Source: Winogradskyella litoriviva
GTDB taxonomy: Bacteria; Bacteroidota; Bacteroidia; Flavobacteriales; Flavobacteriaceae
Reading direction: 5' to 3'
Length of the DNA stretch: 64,000 nt
NCBI RefSeq assembly: GCF_013249065.1
Contig: NZ_JABRWQ010000008.1
Location: 62,001 to 126,000, forward strand
Below the pieces are notes generated by a model, which did no database searches, was not told where the DNA came from, and saw nothing but the letters and a program-made list of their open reading frames with translations. Both the position numbers and the translations under genes were made by a program. This document shows positions 44,774 through 54,255 of the stretch, piece by piece (the stretch's first letter is position 1; each line of letters starts with the position of its first letter).

Positions 44774-45766
44774 ATGGCAATATTAAATTTTCAAAAACCA
44801 GACAAAGTAATCATGATTGATTCTACTGATTTCGAGGGTAAATTCGAATTCAGACCATTAGAACCAGGATATGGATTAACAGTTGGTAATGCTCTTAGAA
44901 GAGTATTATTATCATCTTTAGAAGGTTTTGCAATAACTTCAGTTAGAATAGAAGGTGTAGATCATGAGTTTTCTACAATTTCTGGAGTAGTTGAAGATGT
45001 TACTGAAATGATTTTAAACTTAAAGCAAGTAAACTTTAAGCGTCAAATAGATGAAATAGATAACGAAACTGTTACTATTTCAATATCAGGACAAAATCAA
45101 ATTACAGCTGGTGATTTCCAGAAGTTTATTTCAGGTTTCCAAGTATTAAATACAGATTTAGTTATCTGTAACTTAGATCCTAAAGTAAACATTAATATGG
45201 AATTGACTATTGAAAAAGGAAGAGGTTACGTGCCTGCAGAAGAAAATAAGAAAGCTTCAGCACCAATCGGTACTATCTTTACAGATTCAATCTTCACACC
45301 AATTAAGAATGTAAAGTATGCAATTGAGAATTACCGTGTAGAGCAAAAAACGGATTACGAAAAATTAGTTTTCGAAATTCAAACTGACGGTTCAATCAAT
45401 CCAAAGGATGCTTTAACAGAAGCAGCTAAAATATTAATTCACCACTTTATGTTATTCTCTGATGAGCGTATTACTTTAGAGGCTGATGAAATAGCACAGA
45501 CTGAAACTTATGATGAAGAATCACTTCACATGAGACAACTATTGAAAACTAAATTAGTTGATATGGATCTTTCTGTACGTGCACTTAACTGTTTGAAAGC
45601 GGCAGAAGTTGATACTTTAGGAGACTTAGTATCTTTCAATAAAAATGATTTAATGAAATTTAGAAACTTCGGTAAGAAGTCTTTAACAGAGCTAGAAGAA
45701 TTAGTAAACGTTAAAGGTTTAAACTTCGGAATGGATTTAAGTAAATATAAATTAGACAAAGACTAA
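44774..45766 (+). CDS. rpoA: RNA polymerase subunit alpha
   Basis: A 330-residue protein. The N-terminal dimerisation domain starts '[20 protein letters not shown]' and '[20 protein letters not shown]'. A linker lies at ~230-250, and the C-terminal domain has '[20 protein letters not shown]' and '[20 protein letters not shown]', which contacts UP elements and activators. Full length. A 92-nt gap precedes it and 117 nt follow. Confidence 0.98.
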   Translation: MAILNFQKPDKVIMIDSTDFEGKFEFRPLEPGYGLTVGNALRRVLLSSLEGFAITSVRIEGVDHEFSTISGVVEDVTEMILNLKQVNFKRQIDEIDNETVTISISGQNQITAGDFQKFISGFQVLNTDLVICNLDPKVNINMELTIEKGRGYVPAEENKKASAPIGTIFTDSIFTPIKNVKYAIENYRVEQKTDYEKLVFEIQTDGSINPKDALTEAAKILIHHFMLFSDERITLEADEIAQTETYDEESLHMRQLLKTKLVDMDLSVRALNCLKAAEVDTLGDLVSFNKNDLMKFRNFGKKSLTELEELVNVKGLNFGMDLSKYKLDKD

Positions 45767-45775
45767 ATATAGTAT

Positions 45776-45801
45776 GCCATTTCTACTTTTGTAGGAATGG
45801 C
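45776..45801 (+). other. Hairpin between rpoA and rplQ
   Basis: GCCATTTCTAC (45776-45786) and GTAGGAATGGC (45791-45801) pair over 11 positions (one T-G) with a TTTT loop. A second, weaker stem, TTGCT...AGCAA (around 45837-45865), follows. There is no T-run, so an RNA-processing or regulatory site for rplQ is more likely than a terminator. Confidence 0.5.
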
Positions 45802-45883
45802 GTTCATATTTAAAATAATTATTAATTAATCATATTTTGCTCCTCAAAAAAGAGTTTGGTAGCAAGATGATAAAACAAATGTC

Positions 45884-46357
45884 ATGAGACACGGAAAAAA
45901 ATTCAATCACTTAGGAAGACAAACAGCACACAGAAAAGCAATGTTAGCTAATATGGCCTGTTCATTAATTGAGCATAAACGTATTAATACAACCGTTGCT
46001 AAGGCAAAAGCTTTAAAGCAGTTTGTAGAGCCAATGATTACAAAATCTAAGACTGATACTACACATAACAGACGTATTGTAATGTCTAAACTTAGACAAA
46101 AAGAAGCGGTTACAGAATTATTTAGAGATGTAGCTACTAAAATTGGTGATCGTCCAGGTGGATATACACGTATCATTAAATTAGGAAACAGATTAGGTGA
46201 TAACGCGGATATGGCAATGATAGAATTAGTTGATTACAACGAAATCTACAATGCTGGTAAAGCTCCTAAGAAAACGACTCGTAGAAGTAGAAGAGGTGGT
46301 AGCAAAGCTACTACAACTCCTCCAGTAGAAACTAAAGCTTCAAAGGAAGAAGAATAA
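45884..46357 (+). CDS. rplQ: 50S ribosomal protein L17
   Basis: A 157-residue protein. Core '[20 protein letters not shown]' and '[20 protein letters not shown]', then a Lys/Thr/Ser-rich extension of ~35 residues ('[20 protein letters not shown]'), longer than the 127-residue E. coli protein. Last gene of the ribosomal cluster. Confidence 0.97.
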   Translation: MRHGKKFNHLGRQTAHRKAMLANMACSLIEHKRINTTVAKAKALKQFVEPMITKSKTDTTHNRRIVMSKLRQKEAVTELFRDVATKIGDRPGGYTRIIKLGNRLGDNADMAMIELVDYNEIYNAGKAPKKTTRRSRRGGSKATTTPPVETKASKEEE

Positions 46358-46381
46358 ATGTTAATAAGCATTAATAAATAT

Positions 46382-46416
46382 AAAGGATAGACTGTTTCAG
46401 TTTATCCTTTTTTTTT
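46382..46416 (+). terminator. Intrinsic terminator of the ribosomal cluster
   Basis: AAAGGATAGACTG (46382-46394) pairs with CAGTTTATCCTTT (46398-46410) with one G-T pair; loop TTT. A run of T continues to 46416. It lies 25 nt past the rplQ stop. Confidence 0.88.
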
Positions 46417-46430
46417 GGATTTTTGCAAAG

Positions 46431-46551
46431 CAATGTTACGTTTTGGGTGTTTCCCTAAAAGTTTTATTAAAAACTTATTTGGTCGGGCTTTTACTGTGCT
46501 CTGTCTGTGAGGAGCACAAACAAAACATTTAATCGCTAACGCAAAAGGAGG
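46431..46551. repeat. Structured intergenic element (GGGTGTTTCCC...GTCGGGC...CGCTAACGC type)
   Basis: The segment holds TTTTGGGTGTTTCCC (from 46441), a stem AAGTTTT/AAAACTT (46459-46476), GGTCGGGCTTTT (46481-46492), a stem TGTGCTC/GAGCACA (46495-46518) and ATCGCTAACGCAAAAGGAGG. From memory, the order GGGyGTT.CCC - GGTCGGGCT - hairpin - AATC.CTAACGC recurs between genes in Bacteroidota genomes. Function unknown. Confidence 0.45.
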
Positions 46552-46621
46552 TCAAAATAATACAATAGGAAACAAGTTATAAAATCGATTTAGTAGCAAT
46601 AAAATATTCAATTCAATAACA

Positions 46622-47725
46622 ATGAAATACAGACAAAGAAAAAAGGCCCTTATTCTTTTAGCAGACGGAACAATTTTTCATGGTAAGTCCATAGGAAAAG
46701 AAGGAACTGCTTTTGGTGAAGTTTGTTTTAATACTGGTACTACCGGTTATCAAGAAATATTTACCGACCCTTCTTATTATGGTCAGCTTATGGTAACTAC
46801 CAATGCGCATATTGGTAATTACGGTACTAAAGCGTTAGAAAGTGAATCAGATGATGTTAAGATAGCGGGTTTAATTTGTAAAAATTTCAGCTTTGACTAT
46901 TCAAGACCAGCGGCAGATGCTTCTTTAGAGGACTTCTTTGAAAAGCATAATACATTGGCCATTGCAGATGTTGATACAAGAGCATTGGTGAGCTATATTA
47001 GGGATAATGGAGCAATGAATGCTGTAATTACTACAGAAATAGATAATCTAGAGGCTCTTAAAAAACAATTGGCAGAATTGCCATCTATGAAAGGTTTAGA
47101 ATTAGCGTCTAAAGTATCTACTAAAGAGCCTTATTTTGTCGGTAATGAAAATGCAACATATAAAATTGCAGCTTTAGATATTGGTATAAAGAAAAACATA
47201 CTTAGAAATTTAGTAAGTAGAGATGCCTATGTAAAAGTATTTCCTTATAATGCTAAGTTTGAAGAATTAGAAGCATTCAATCCCGATGGTTATTTCTTGT
47301 CTAATGGACCTGGTGATCCGGAGCCTTTGGTAGACGCACAAGCTTTAGCTAAAGAAATTATTGCTAAAAATAAGCCGTTATTTGGTATTTGTTTAGGGCA
47401 TCAGGTCATTGCATTAGCAAACAATATTTCAACTTATAAGATGCATAATGGCCATAGAGGGATAAATCATCCTGTGAAAAATTTAATTACTGGTAAAGGT
47501 GAGATTACATCGCAAAATCATGGATTTGCAATAAATAGAGAAGAAACAGAAGCGAATGAAAATGTAGAAATAACGCATGTACATCTAAATGACAATACAG
47601 TTGCAGGAATACAAATAAAAGATAAAAATTGTTTCTCAGTTCAGTATCATCCTGAGGCTAGTCCTGGACCAAATGATTCGCTCTATTTGTTTGATCAATT
47701 TATAGAGAATATTAAAAGTAAATAA
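46622..47725 (+). CDS. carA: Carbamoyl-phosphate synthase small (glutaminase) subunit
   Basis: A 367-residue protein. The N-terminal CPSase domain has 'ALILLADGTIFHGKSIGKEG' and 'FNTGTTGYQEIFTDPSYYGQ'. The C-terminal class I glutamine amidotransferase has the nucleophile elbow 'LFGICLGHQVIALAN' (Cys) and 'FSVQYHPEASPGPNDSLYLF' (His, Glu). It supplies ammonia to CarB for carbamoyl phosphate (arginine and pyrimidine synthesis). carB is not in the window. A terminator follows, so carA is a single-gene unit here. Confidence 0.97.
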   Translation: MKYRQRKKALILLADGTIFHGKSIGKEGTAFGEVCFNTGTTGYQEIFTDPSYYGQLMVTTNAHIGNYGTKALESESDDVKIAGLICKNFSFDYSRPAADASLEDFFEKHNTLAIADVDTRALVSYIRDNGAMNAVITTEIDNLEALKKQLAELPSMKGLELASKVSTKEPYFVGNENATYKIAALDIGIKKNILRNLVSRDAYVKVFPYNAKFEELEAFNPDGYFLSNGPGDPEPLVDAQALAKEIIAKNKPLFGICLGHQVIALANNISTYKMHNGHRGINHPVKNLITGKGEITSQNHGFAINREETEANENVEITHVHLNDNTVAGIQIKDKNCFSVQYHPEASPGPNDSLYLFDQFIENIKSK

Positions 47726-47730
47726 TAATA

Positions 47731-47767
47731 AAAACGCAACAAAACACCTGTTTTATTGCGTTTTTTT
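47731..47767 (+). terminator. Intrinsic terminator after carA
   Basis: AAAACGCAA-C-AAAACA pairs with TGTTTT-A-TTGCGTTTT across a short loop, ending in a T-run to 47767, just past the carA stop. Confidence 0.85.
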
Positions 47768-47811
47768 AGTTACGAAAACATTATAGTAAATATTAATAGG
47801 AAATATGATTT

Positions 47812-47839
47812 TTGTTATGTTTTACGCTGTATATTTTTG
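47812..47839 (+). promoter_or_regulatory. Promoter of eno
   Basis: TTG (47812-47814), a 17-nt spacer and TATTTTTG (47832-47839), a good match to the Bacteroidota consensus. The transcript would have a ~45-nt leader. Confidence 0.75.
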
Positions 47840-47876
47840 TAAATTTGATAAGAAAATAACATTAAAAATAATATAA

Positions 47877-49181
<1,305 letters not shown>

Positions 49182-49209
49182 GAAATTCATTTTTATAATA
49201 AGATTAAAG

Positions 49210-49240
49210 ACCTACAAACTTGTTTTTGTAGGTTTTTTTT
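49210..49240 (+). terminator. Intrinsic terminator after eno
   Basis: ACCTACAAA (49210-49218) and TTTGTAGGT (49225-49233) form a perfect 9-bp stem with a 6-nt loop; eight consecutive T end it at 49240. Confidence 0.92.
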
Positions 49241-49436
49241 ATGCATAAAGTTTTGATAATTATTAGGTGTTCTGAGGCTATTTAAAAATTTATATTTTTA
49301 TTCAATTCAAAAAGAAATCACAACAATTTTTTTAACTATTTTGAAATGTTAAAAGGTTTATAAATCTACTTTCGAAATCGTTTGATATTTTGTAGATTTA
49401 CCACACTAATAATATATAAAAATCCGAAAAGAAGAT

Positions 49437-50723
49437 ATGTCAGATAAAGCTACATTAGAAATTAATGGAGAAAAGTATGATTTTCCATTAATTGTAGGTA
49501 CAGAAAACGAAGTCGCAATAGATCTTAAAAGTTTAAGAGGCGCAACAGGAGGAGTCATTACTTTAGATCCAGGTTATAAAAATACAGGAAGTTGTGAGAG
49601 CGCCATTACGTTTTTAGATGGTGAAAAAGGTATCTTAAGATATAGAGGTTATTCTATTGAAGAATTAGCAGAAAAGGCAGATTTCTTAGAGGTGGTTTAT
49701 TTGTTAATATTTGGAGAATTACCAAATAAAGAAGAATTAGAAAAGTTTCATGCAGATATAAAATCTCATTCTGTTGTTGATGATGACCTTAAGAAGATAC
49801 TTGATGCTTTTCCTAAGTCAGCACATCCAATGGGTGTATTATCATCGTTAACTAGTGCACTGACGGCATTTTACCCAACATGTGTAGATGTAGCTTCAGA
49901 GGTAGCAATGTACAACTCTATTGTAACAATTTTAGGTAAATTCCCTGTAATTGTAGCATGGACAATGCGTAAAAAACAAGGCTTACCTTTAGAATATGGT
50001 GATGATAAATTAGGCTATGTGGAAAACATATTAAAAATGATGTTTAAAAGTCCTAATGGCGAATATGAACAAAATCCAATTCTTGTAAATGCGCTAGACA
50101 AACTTTTAATTTTACACGGAGATCACGAGCAGAATTGTTCTACGTCTACCGTAAGAATTACAGGTTCTTCACACGCTGGGCTTTTTGTATCACTTGCTTC
50201 TGGTATCTCGGCACTTTGGGGACCTTTGCATGGTGGTGCTAATCAAGCAGTATTAGAAATGTTAGAAGCTATTAAAGCAGATGGAGGAGATACAAAAAAA
50301 TACATGGCTAAGGCTAAAGACAAGAATGATCCTTTCCGACTAATGGGATTTGGTCATAGAGTATATAAAAACTTTGATCCTAGAGCTAAAATAATTAAAG
50401 TTGCTGCAGATGAAGTATTGTCTGACTTAGGTATAGAAGATCCAATATTAGATATAGCTAAAGGACTAGAAAAAGAAGCTTTAGAAGATCCTTATTTTGT
50501 AGAAAGAAAATTATATCCAAATGTAGATTTCTATTCAGGTATTATATACAGAGCTATGGGAATTCCTGTAGAAATGTTTACTGTAATGTTTGCTTTAGGT
50601 CGTATACCAGGTTGGATAGCACAATGGAAAGAAATGCGTATGCGAAACGAGCCTATTGGTCGTCCAAGACAACTTTATATTGGTGAAACTTATAGACCAT
50701 TTAAAACTATCGACAAACGCTAA
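49437..50723 (+). CDS. gltA: Citrate synthase (type II)
   Basis: A 428-residue protein. Active-site His in 'SSHAGLFVSLASGISALWGP' and 'LHGGANQAVLEMLEAI', second His in 'LMGFGHRVYKNFDPRAKIIK', and Asp in 'VDFYSGIIYRAMGIP'. The N-terminal beta domain ('ATLEINGEKYDFPLIVGTEN') marks the Gram-negative type II, hexameric form. It condenses oxaloacetate and acetyl-CoA. It has a 255-nt upstream region in which I find no clean promoter pair. Confidence 0.97.
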   Translation: MSDKATLEINGEKYDFPLIVGTENEVAIDLKSLRGATGGVITLDPGYKNTGSCESAITFLDGEKGILRYRGYSIEELAEKADFLEVVYLLIFGELPNKEELEKFHADIKSHSVVDDDLKKILDAFPKSAHPMGVLSSLTSALTAFYPTCVDVASEVAMYNSIVTILGKFPVIVAWTMRKKQGLPLEYGDDKLGYVENILKMMFKSPNGEYEQNPILVNALDKLLILHGDHEQNCSTSTVRITGSSHAGLFVSLASGISALWGPLHGGANQAVLEMLEAIKADGGDTKKYMAKAKDKNDPFRLMGFGHRVYKNFDPRAKIIKVAADEVLSDLGIEDPILDIAKGLEKEALEDPYFVERKLYPNVDFYSGIIYRAMGIPVEMFTVMFALGRIPGWIAQWKEMRMRNEPIGRPRQLYIGETYRPFKTIDKR

Positions 50724-50742
50724 TTAAATTATAGTTAAATAA

Positions 50743-50771
50743 AAAAGCTTCATATGTATTATGAAGCTTTT
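50743..50771 (+). terminator. Terminator-like hairpin after gltA
   Basis: AAAAGCTTCATA (50743-50754) and TATGAAGCTTTT (50760-50771) form a 12-bp perfect stem with a GTATT-type loop, followed by TCGTATTTTT, a short interrupted T-run. Confidence 0.8.
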
Positions 50772-50873
50772 CGTATTTTTAGAGATATTAATATTTCATA
50801 ATTATATCATATTCTCGAATAGAATAATTATCTGTTATATAGAATATTGATTAATTGCAATAGGTATAAACAC

Positions 50874-51785
50874 ATGAAATTAAACATACAAAACGAAACA
50901 TCTCGTCTTAAAGCGGTAATCCTGGGTACAGCAGAAAGTATTGGTCCTATTCCTTCAATAGAAGATGCTTACGACCCTAAATCCATTGAGCATATAAAAG
51001 CAGGTACTTATCCTAAAGAAAGTGATATGATTAAGGAAATGGAAACTGTAGCTGCTGTGTTTAAGAAGTATGATGTAAAAGTATATAGACCAAAAGTAAT
51101 TAAGGATTATAATCAGATATTTTCTAGAGATATTGCTTTTGTCATTGAAGATAAATTGATAGAAGCTAATATCTTACCAGACCGTGAGCGCGAGTATGAG
51201 GCTATTCAACATGTTTTAGATGAAATCGGAGAGGAAAATATTATTGTTTTACCAGAGGAATGCCATGTAGAGGGTGGAGATGTAATGCCTTGGAACGACT
51301 ATATTTTTATTGGCACCTACTCTGGAGCTGATTATTCAGATTTTATTACGGCTCGGACTAATATGGATGCTGTAATTGCCATACAAGAATTGTTTCCTCA
51401 CAAAACCGTAAAATCATTTGAACTTAGAAAATCTAATACAGATCCAAAGGAAAACGCATTGCATTTAGATTGTTGTTTTCAACCTATAGGAAAAGATAAA
51501 GCAATTCTTCACAAAAATGGATTCTTGGTTGAAAAAGAATATGAATGGCTCTTAAATTTCTTTGGAAAAGAGAATGTATTTGAAATTACAAAAGAAGAAA
51601 TGTATAATATGAATAGTAACGTATTTTCTATTTCTGAAGATGTTATTATTTCTGAAAAGAACTTTACAAGATTAAACACTTGGCTGAGAGAAAATGGTTT
51701 TACAGTAGAAGAAGTGCCTTATGCAGAGATTGCTAAGCAAGAAGGTTTGTTACGCTGTTCTACAATGCCTTTAGTAAGGGAGTAA
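50874..51785 (+). CDS. DDAH/amidinotransferase-family protein
   Basis: A 303-residue protein of the guanidino-group-modifying superfamily (dimethylarginine dimethylaminohydrolase, arginine deiminase, amidinotransferase). 'LKAVILGTAESIGPIPSIED' at the start, 'FSRDIAFVIEDKLIEANI', 'PEECHVEGGDVMPWNDYIFI' (Glu/Asp and second-shell residues), 'LHLDCCFQPIG' (His) and the C-terminal 'EGLLRCSTMPLVRE' with the nucleophilic Cys. It acts on arginine-like or guanidino compounds; the exact substrate is not assignable. The ATG at 50874 is chosen. An upstream in-frame TTG at 50847 gives nine residues unlike the family start. Confidence 0.85.
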   Translation: MKLNIQNETSRLKAVILGTAESIGPIPSIEDAYDPKSIEHIKAGTYPKESDMIKEMETVAAVFKKYDVKVYRPKVIKDYNQIFSRDIAFVIEDKLIEANILPDREREYEAIQHVLDEIGEENIIVLPEECHVEGGDVMPWNDYIFIGTYSGADYSDFITARTNMDAVIAIQELFPHKTVKSFELRKSNTDPKENALHLDCCFQPIGKDKAILHKNGFLVEKEYEWLLNFFGKENVFEITKEEMYNMNSNVFSISEDVIISEKNFTRLNTWLRENGFTVEEVPYAEIAKQEGLLRCSTMPLVRE

Positions 51786-51793
51786 TTGTTTGT

Positions 51794-52063
51794 TTACTTC
51801 CTATATAAAAAATAATTATTTACAAGATCAATATATTCTTGTTTAGCTTCATCTTCAGTGATATCTTTTACCTGAAACAAAGCATTAGTTTTAAAGGCAT
51901 TTATTATAGGTTTACGACTACTAGGGCGATCGTAATTATTGGTTGCTTTTTTGTAGTAAGCGTAGAGACGTAATAAGAAATCTGCAGGAAACGGTTCTGT
52001 ATGGTCGTTTACTCTATCTACAGCAGTGTTAAATTCTATGTCTAATTCTTTAGAAACCATCAA
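51794..52063 (-). CDS. Acyl-CoA-binding protein
   Basis: An 89-residue protein matching the four-helix ACBP fold: 'LDIEFNTAVDRVNDHTEPFP', 'LLRLYAYYKKATNNYDRP' (the LYxxYKQAT core motif) and 'AKQEYIDLVNNYFL'. ACBPs bind long-chain acyl-CoA esters. They are common in eukaryotes but only scattered in bacteria. Last gene of the LUD-cdsA-psd operon, 12 nt after psd, suggesting a link to phospholipid acyl supply. It ends 8 bp from the convergent DDAH-family gene. Confidence 0.85.
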   Translation of the reverse strand: MMVSKELDIEFNTAVDRVNDHTEPFPADFLLRLYAYYKKATNNYDRPSSRKPIINAFKTNALFQVKDITEDEAKQEYIDLVNNYFLYRK

Positions 52064-52075
52064 TTATCATGGGAA

Positions 52076-52729
52076 TTAATTCATTTCTGCAATCACGCTT
52101 TCTCCTCCTCTAACTTTTTGGTTAAGTTCTACCTTTATGTTTGCATCTAAAGGTAAGAATAAATCTACTCGTGATCCAAATTTTATAAATCCAGAATCTG
52201 CACCTTGCGCTACTTCATTGCTAACTTTCGCGTAGTTAACAATACGTTTAGCTAATGCACCTGCAATTTGTCTATATAAAACTTTTCCAAAAGACGCGTT
52301 CTCAACAACAACTGTAGTGCGTTCGTTTTCTTCACTGGCTTTAGGGTGCCAAGCTACTAAAAACTTACCTGGATGATACTTACTAAATGTTACTTTACCT
52401 GCAATAGGATATCGAGTAACATGCACATTAATAGGAGACATAAACACTGAGACCTGAATACGCTTATCTTTAAAAACTTCGTTTTCTTCAACTTCTTCTA
52501 TAACCACAACTTTACCATCTACAGGAGATAAAGCTTGTTTGCCATTAGCATGTGTATTTCGTTTAGGATTTCTAAAAAACTGTAAAATTAAAATAAAGAA
52601 AGCTAAAACTATTAGCATTAACCCTTTACGTAACCACTCGTTGGTGATAAATCCATCGATTAAAAAAAACGAACCAACTACAATGACTAGGGTTACGAAT
52701 ATAATTTTATGACCTTCTTTATGAAACAT
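52076..52729 (-). CDS. psd: Phosphatidylserine decarboxylase
   Basis: A 217-residue short-type (archaeal/Bacteroidota) PSD proenzyme with two N-terminal membrane segments. 'LQFFRNPKRNTHANGKQALS' and 'SPVDGKVVVIEEVEENEVF' precede 'VHVTRYPIAGKVTFSKYHPG'. The self-cleavage site is Gly-Ser in 'GFIKFGSRVDLFLP', giving the pyruvoyl group. It makes phosphatidylethanolamine. Its start overlaps the cdsA end by 11 nt. pssA, the preceding enzyme, is not in the window. Confidence 0.93.
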   Translation of the reverse strand: MFHKEGHKIIFVTLVIVVGSFFLIDGFITNEWLRKGLMLIVLAFFILILQFFRNPKRNTHANGKQALSPVDGKVVVIEEVEENEVFKDKRIQVSVFMSPINVHVTRYPIAGKVTFSKYHPGKFLVAWHPKASEENERTTVVVENASFGKVLYRQIAGALAKRIVNYAKVSNEVAQGADSGFIKFGSRVDLFLPLDANIKVELNQKVRGGESVIAEMN

Positions 52730-53540
52730 GACTTGTAATTCTTAAAAATAAATATATAAATGGTGCTGCAAATATAATACTATCTAACCTATCTAACAGT
52801 CCACCATGTCCTGGCATTATAACGCCACTATCTTTTACACCAGCTTGTCGCTTAAATTTAGATTCAATTAAGTCGCCAAGGGTTCCTAAAACGCTAACAA
52901 TGATAGCTAATATTAACCAGTGATTAAAATTAAGTGTTTCTGTATATAAGGCAATAAAATAACTGGAGATACAGGCAAAAAGTAAACCACCTAAAAAGCC
53001 TTCGACTGTTTTTTTAGGCGAAATACTTGGAAACAATTTTTGTTTCCCAAAATTCTTTCCAACGATGTAAGCTGCGCTATCATTTACCCATACAAGAATA
53101 AAACCACCAAGTAATAATAATGGCGTAAATTCATTGTTAAAGTTTGCAATAAGTAGCATAAAAATAAAGCCACTTGTTAAATAGAATGTAGTTAAAATAT
53201 AACGTTTAGATTTAAAAAGAGGAATTCTTTTAGTTGTAAATAAATCTTTAATTAAAATGAGATTTACAAAAATTGTAATAACTAAAATAATCTGTATGGC
53301 TTCTTTACTAGCTATTGAGTTGTGGTAATTAAAACAGAAGTACCAAATTCCACCATATAAAATGAAGAATATGATATATTGAATAACAGTTTTAAGTTTT
53401 ATTAATTTACTAAATTCTGCTAAACTTATAATGCCTAATACTCCAATTAATACAACTGAAGTTTCCTGCATAAATAGAGAGCCTATTAGCAGCAAAACAT
53501 AGATAGCTCCAGATAGTGCTCTTGTTGCTAACTCTTTCAT
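52719..53540 (-). CDS. cdsA: Phosphatidate cytidylyltransferase
   Basis: A 273-residue polytopic membrane protein (~8 helices) with the signature 'VSVLGTLGDLIESKFKRQAG' then 'VKDSGVIMPGHGGLLDRLDS', which carries the metal- and CDP-binding acidic residues. It makes CDP-diacylglycerol from phosphatidate and CTP, the branch point of phospholipid synthesis. It overlaps LUD by one base and psd by 11 bases, so the operon is translationally coupled. Confidence 0.95.
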   Translation of the reverse strand: MKELATRALSGAIYVLLLIGSLFMQETSVVLIGVLGIISLAEFSKLIKLKTVIQYIIFFILYGGIWYFCFNYHNSIASKEAIQIILVITIFVNLILIKDLFTTKRIPLFKSKRYILTTFYLTSGFIFMLLIANFNNEFTPLLLLGGFILVWVNDSAAYIVGKNFGKQKLFPSISPKKTVEGFLGGLLFACISSYFIALYTETLNFNHWLILAIIVSVLGTLGDLIESKFKRQAGVKDSGVIMPGHGGLLDRLDSIIFAAPFIYLFLRITSHVS

Positions 53541-54148
53541 TATAAATCTTCTAGTAAGAGTAGGTATAAATTTTTTGAACTACTTCCGTAAGTTAAAAAG
53601 TCCTTATCATCAGCAGTTTTAAAATGTTTTATTGTGGTAATATTAGTTGGAATTGATTCTTTACTTTTTGCTTTTATACCTTTAAGGCCTTCTCCAATAG
53701 TTTCTACAAATTGGCTAGTGGTTGCATAAATAATAAAGTTATCTGGTAATTCTACTAGTTTTTTTTCTGCAATTTGGTTGGATGAAATTAATAGTGATCC
53801 ATCATCAGAAATTAAATACTCGCAAGTCGATAAAAAATAAGCGCTTTCCGATAGCTTTTTAGTACTGTTTAAATTAAAATCTTTAAATAATTCTGTTAAG
53901 CGTTGATCAATTAAAAAAACTTTATCATTATGCCAATTGTTTTCATCTAATATAGCATTAAAACTTTGCTTTACCTCTTCAAGGTTTTCACAATATAGAA
54001 ATTTGCCTCCATTTGCCTTAAAGTTAATTGTAAATCGTTCATCTACAGGTAGCTTTACTTCAGGCATATATTTGCCTCGCTCTTGATTAGGTATGTCTTC
54101 TTCGGTCTGTTCAGACTTTTTTCTGAAGAATTTACGAAATAAGCTCAT
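53540..54148 (-). CDS. LUD-domain (LutC/YkgG-like) protein
   Basis: A 202-residue soluble protein. After a basic N-terminus it contains LUD-type strands 'CEYLISDDGSLLISSNQIAE' and 'LPDNFIIYATTSQFVETIGE', and ends near 'KNLYLLLLEDL'. LUD proteins such as LutC function in lactate use in Bacillus. In Flavobacteriaceae this short gene sits between ftsH and cdsA and has no assigned substrate. It is preceded (minus strand) by the ftsH terminator. Confidence 0.8.
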   Translation of the reverse strand: MSLFRKFFRKKSEQTEEDIPNQERGKYMPEVKLPVDERFTINFKANGGKFLYCENLEEVKQSFNAILDENNWHNDKVFLIDQRLTELFKDFNLNSTKKLSESAYFLSTCEYLISDDGSLLISSNQIAEKKLVELPDNFIIYATTSQFVETIGEGLKGIKAKSKESIPTNITTIKHFKTADDKDFLTYGSSSKNLYLLLLEDL

Positions 54149-54194
54149 TCAATAGTTGCAATTAATCCTAACGTTTATGTTAATTTCAAATATA

Positions 54195-54233
54195 AAAAAA
54201 CTTAAATTAACAATTGGTTAATTTAAGTTTTTT
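54195..54233 (-). terminator. Terminator between ftsH and the LUD-cdsA-psd operon
   Basis: A perfect 17-bp stem: AAAAAACTTAAATTAAC (54195-54211) with its complement at 54217-54233; loop AATTG. It is AT-rich and symmetric (bidirectional in form), located 22 nt past the ftsH stop. Confidence 0.88.
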
Positions 54234-54255
54234 ATATGATTCAGCGAATTTGAAA

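Noticed and set aside
29005..46357. A missing tuf gene as a deletion in the str operon
   Set aside because: fusA followed directly by rpsJ is the normal order in Bacteroidota, so nothing is lost here.
50847..50873. TTG start for the DDAH-family gene
   Set aside because: Nine extra residues unlike the family; ATG at 50874 gives the usual N-terminus.
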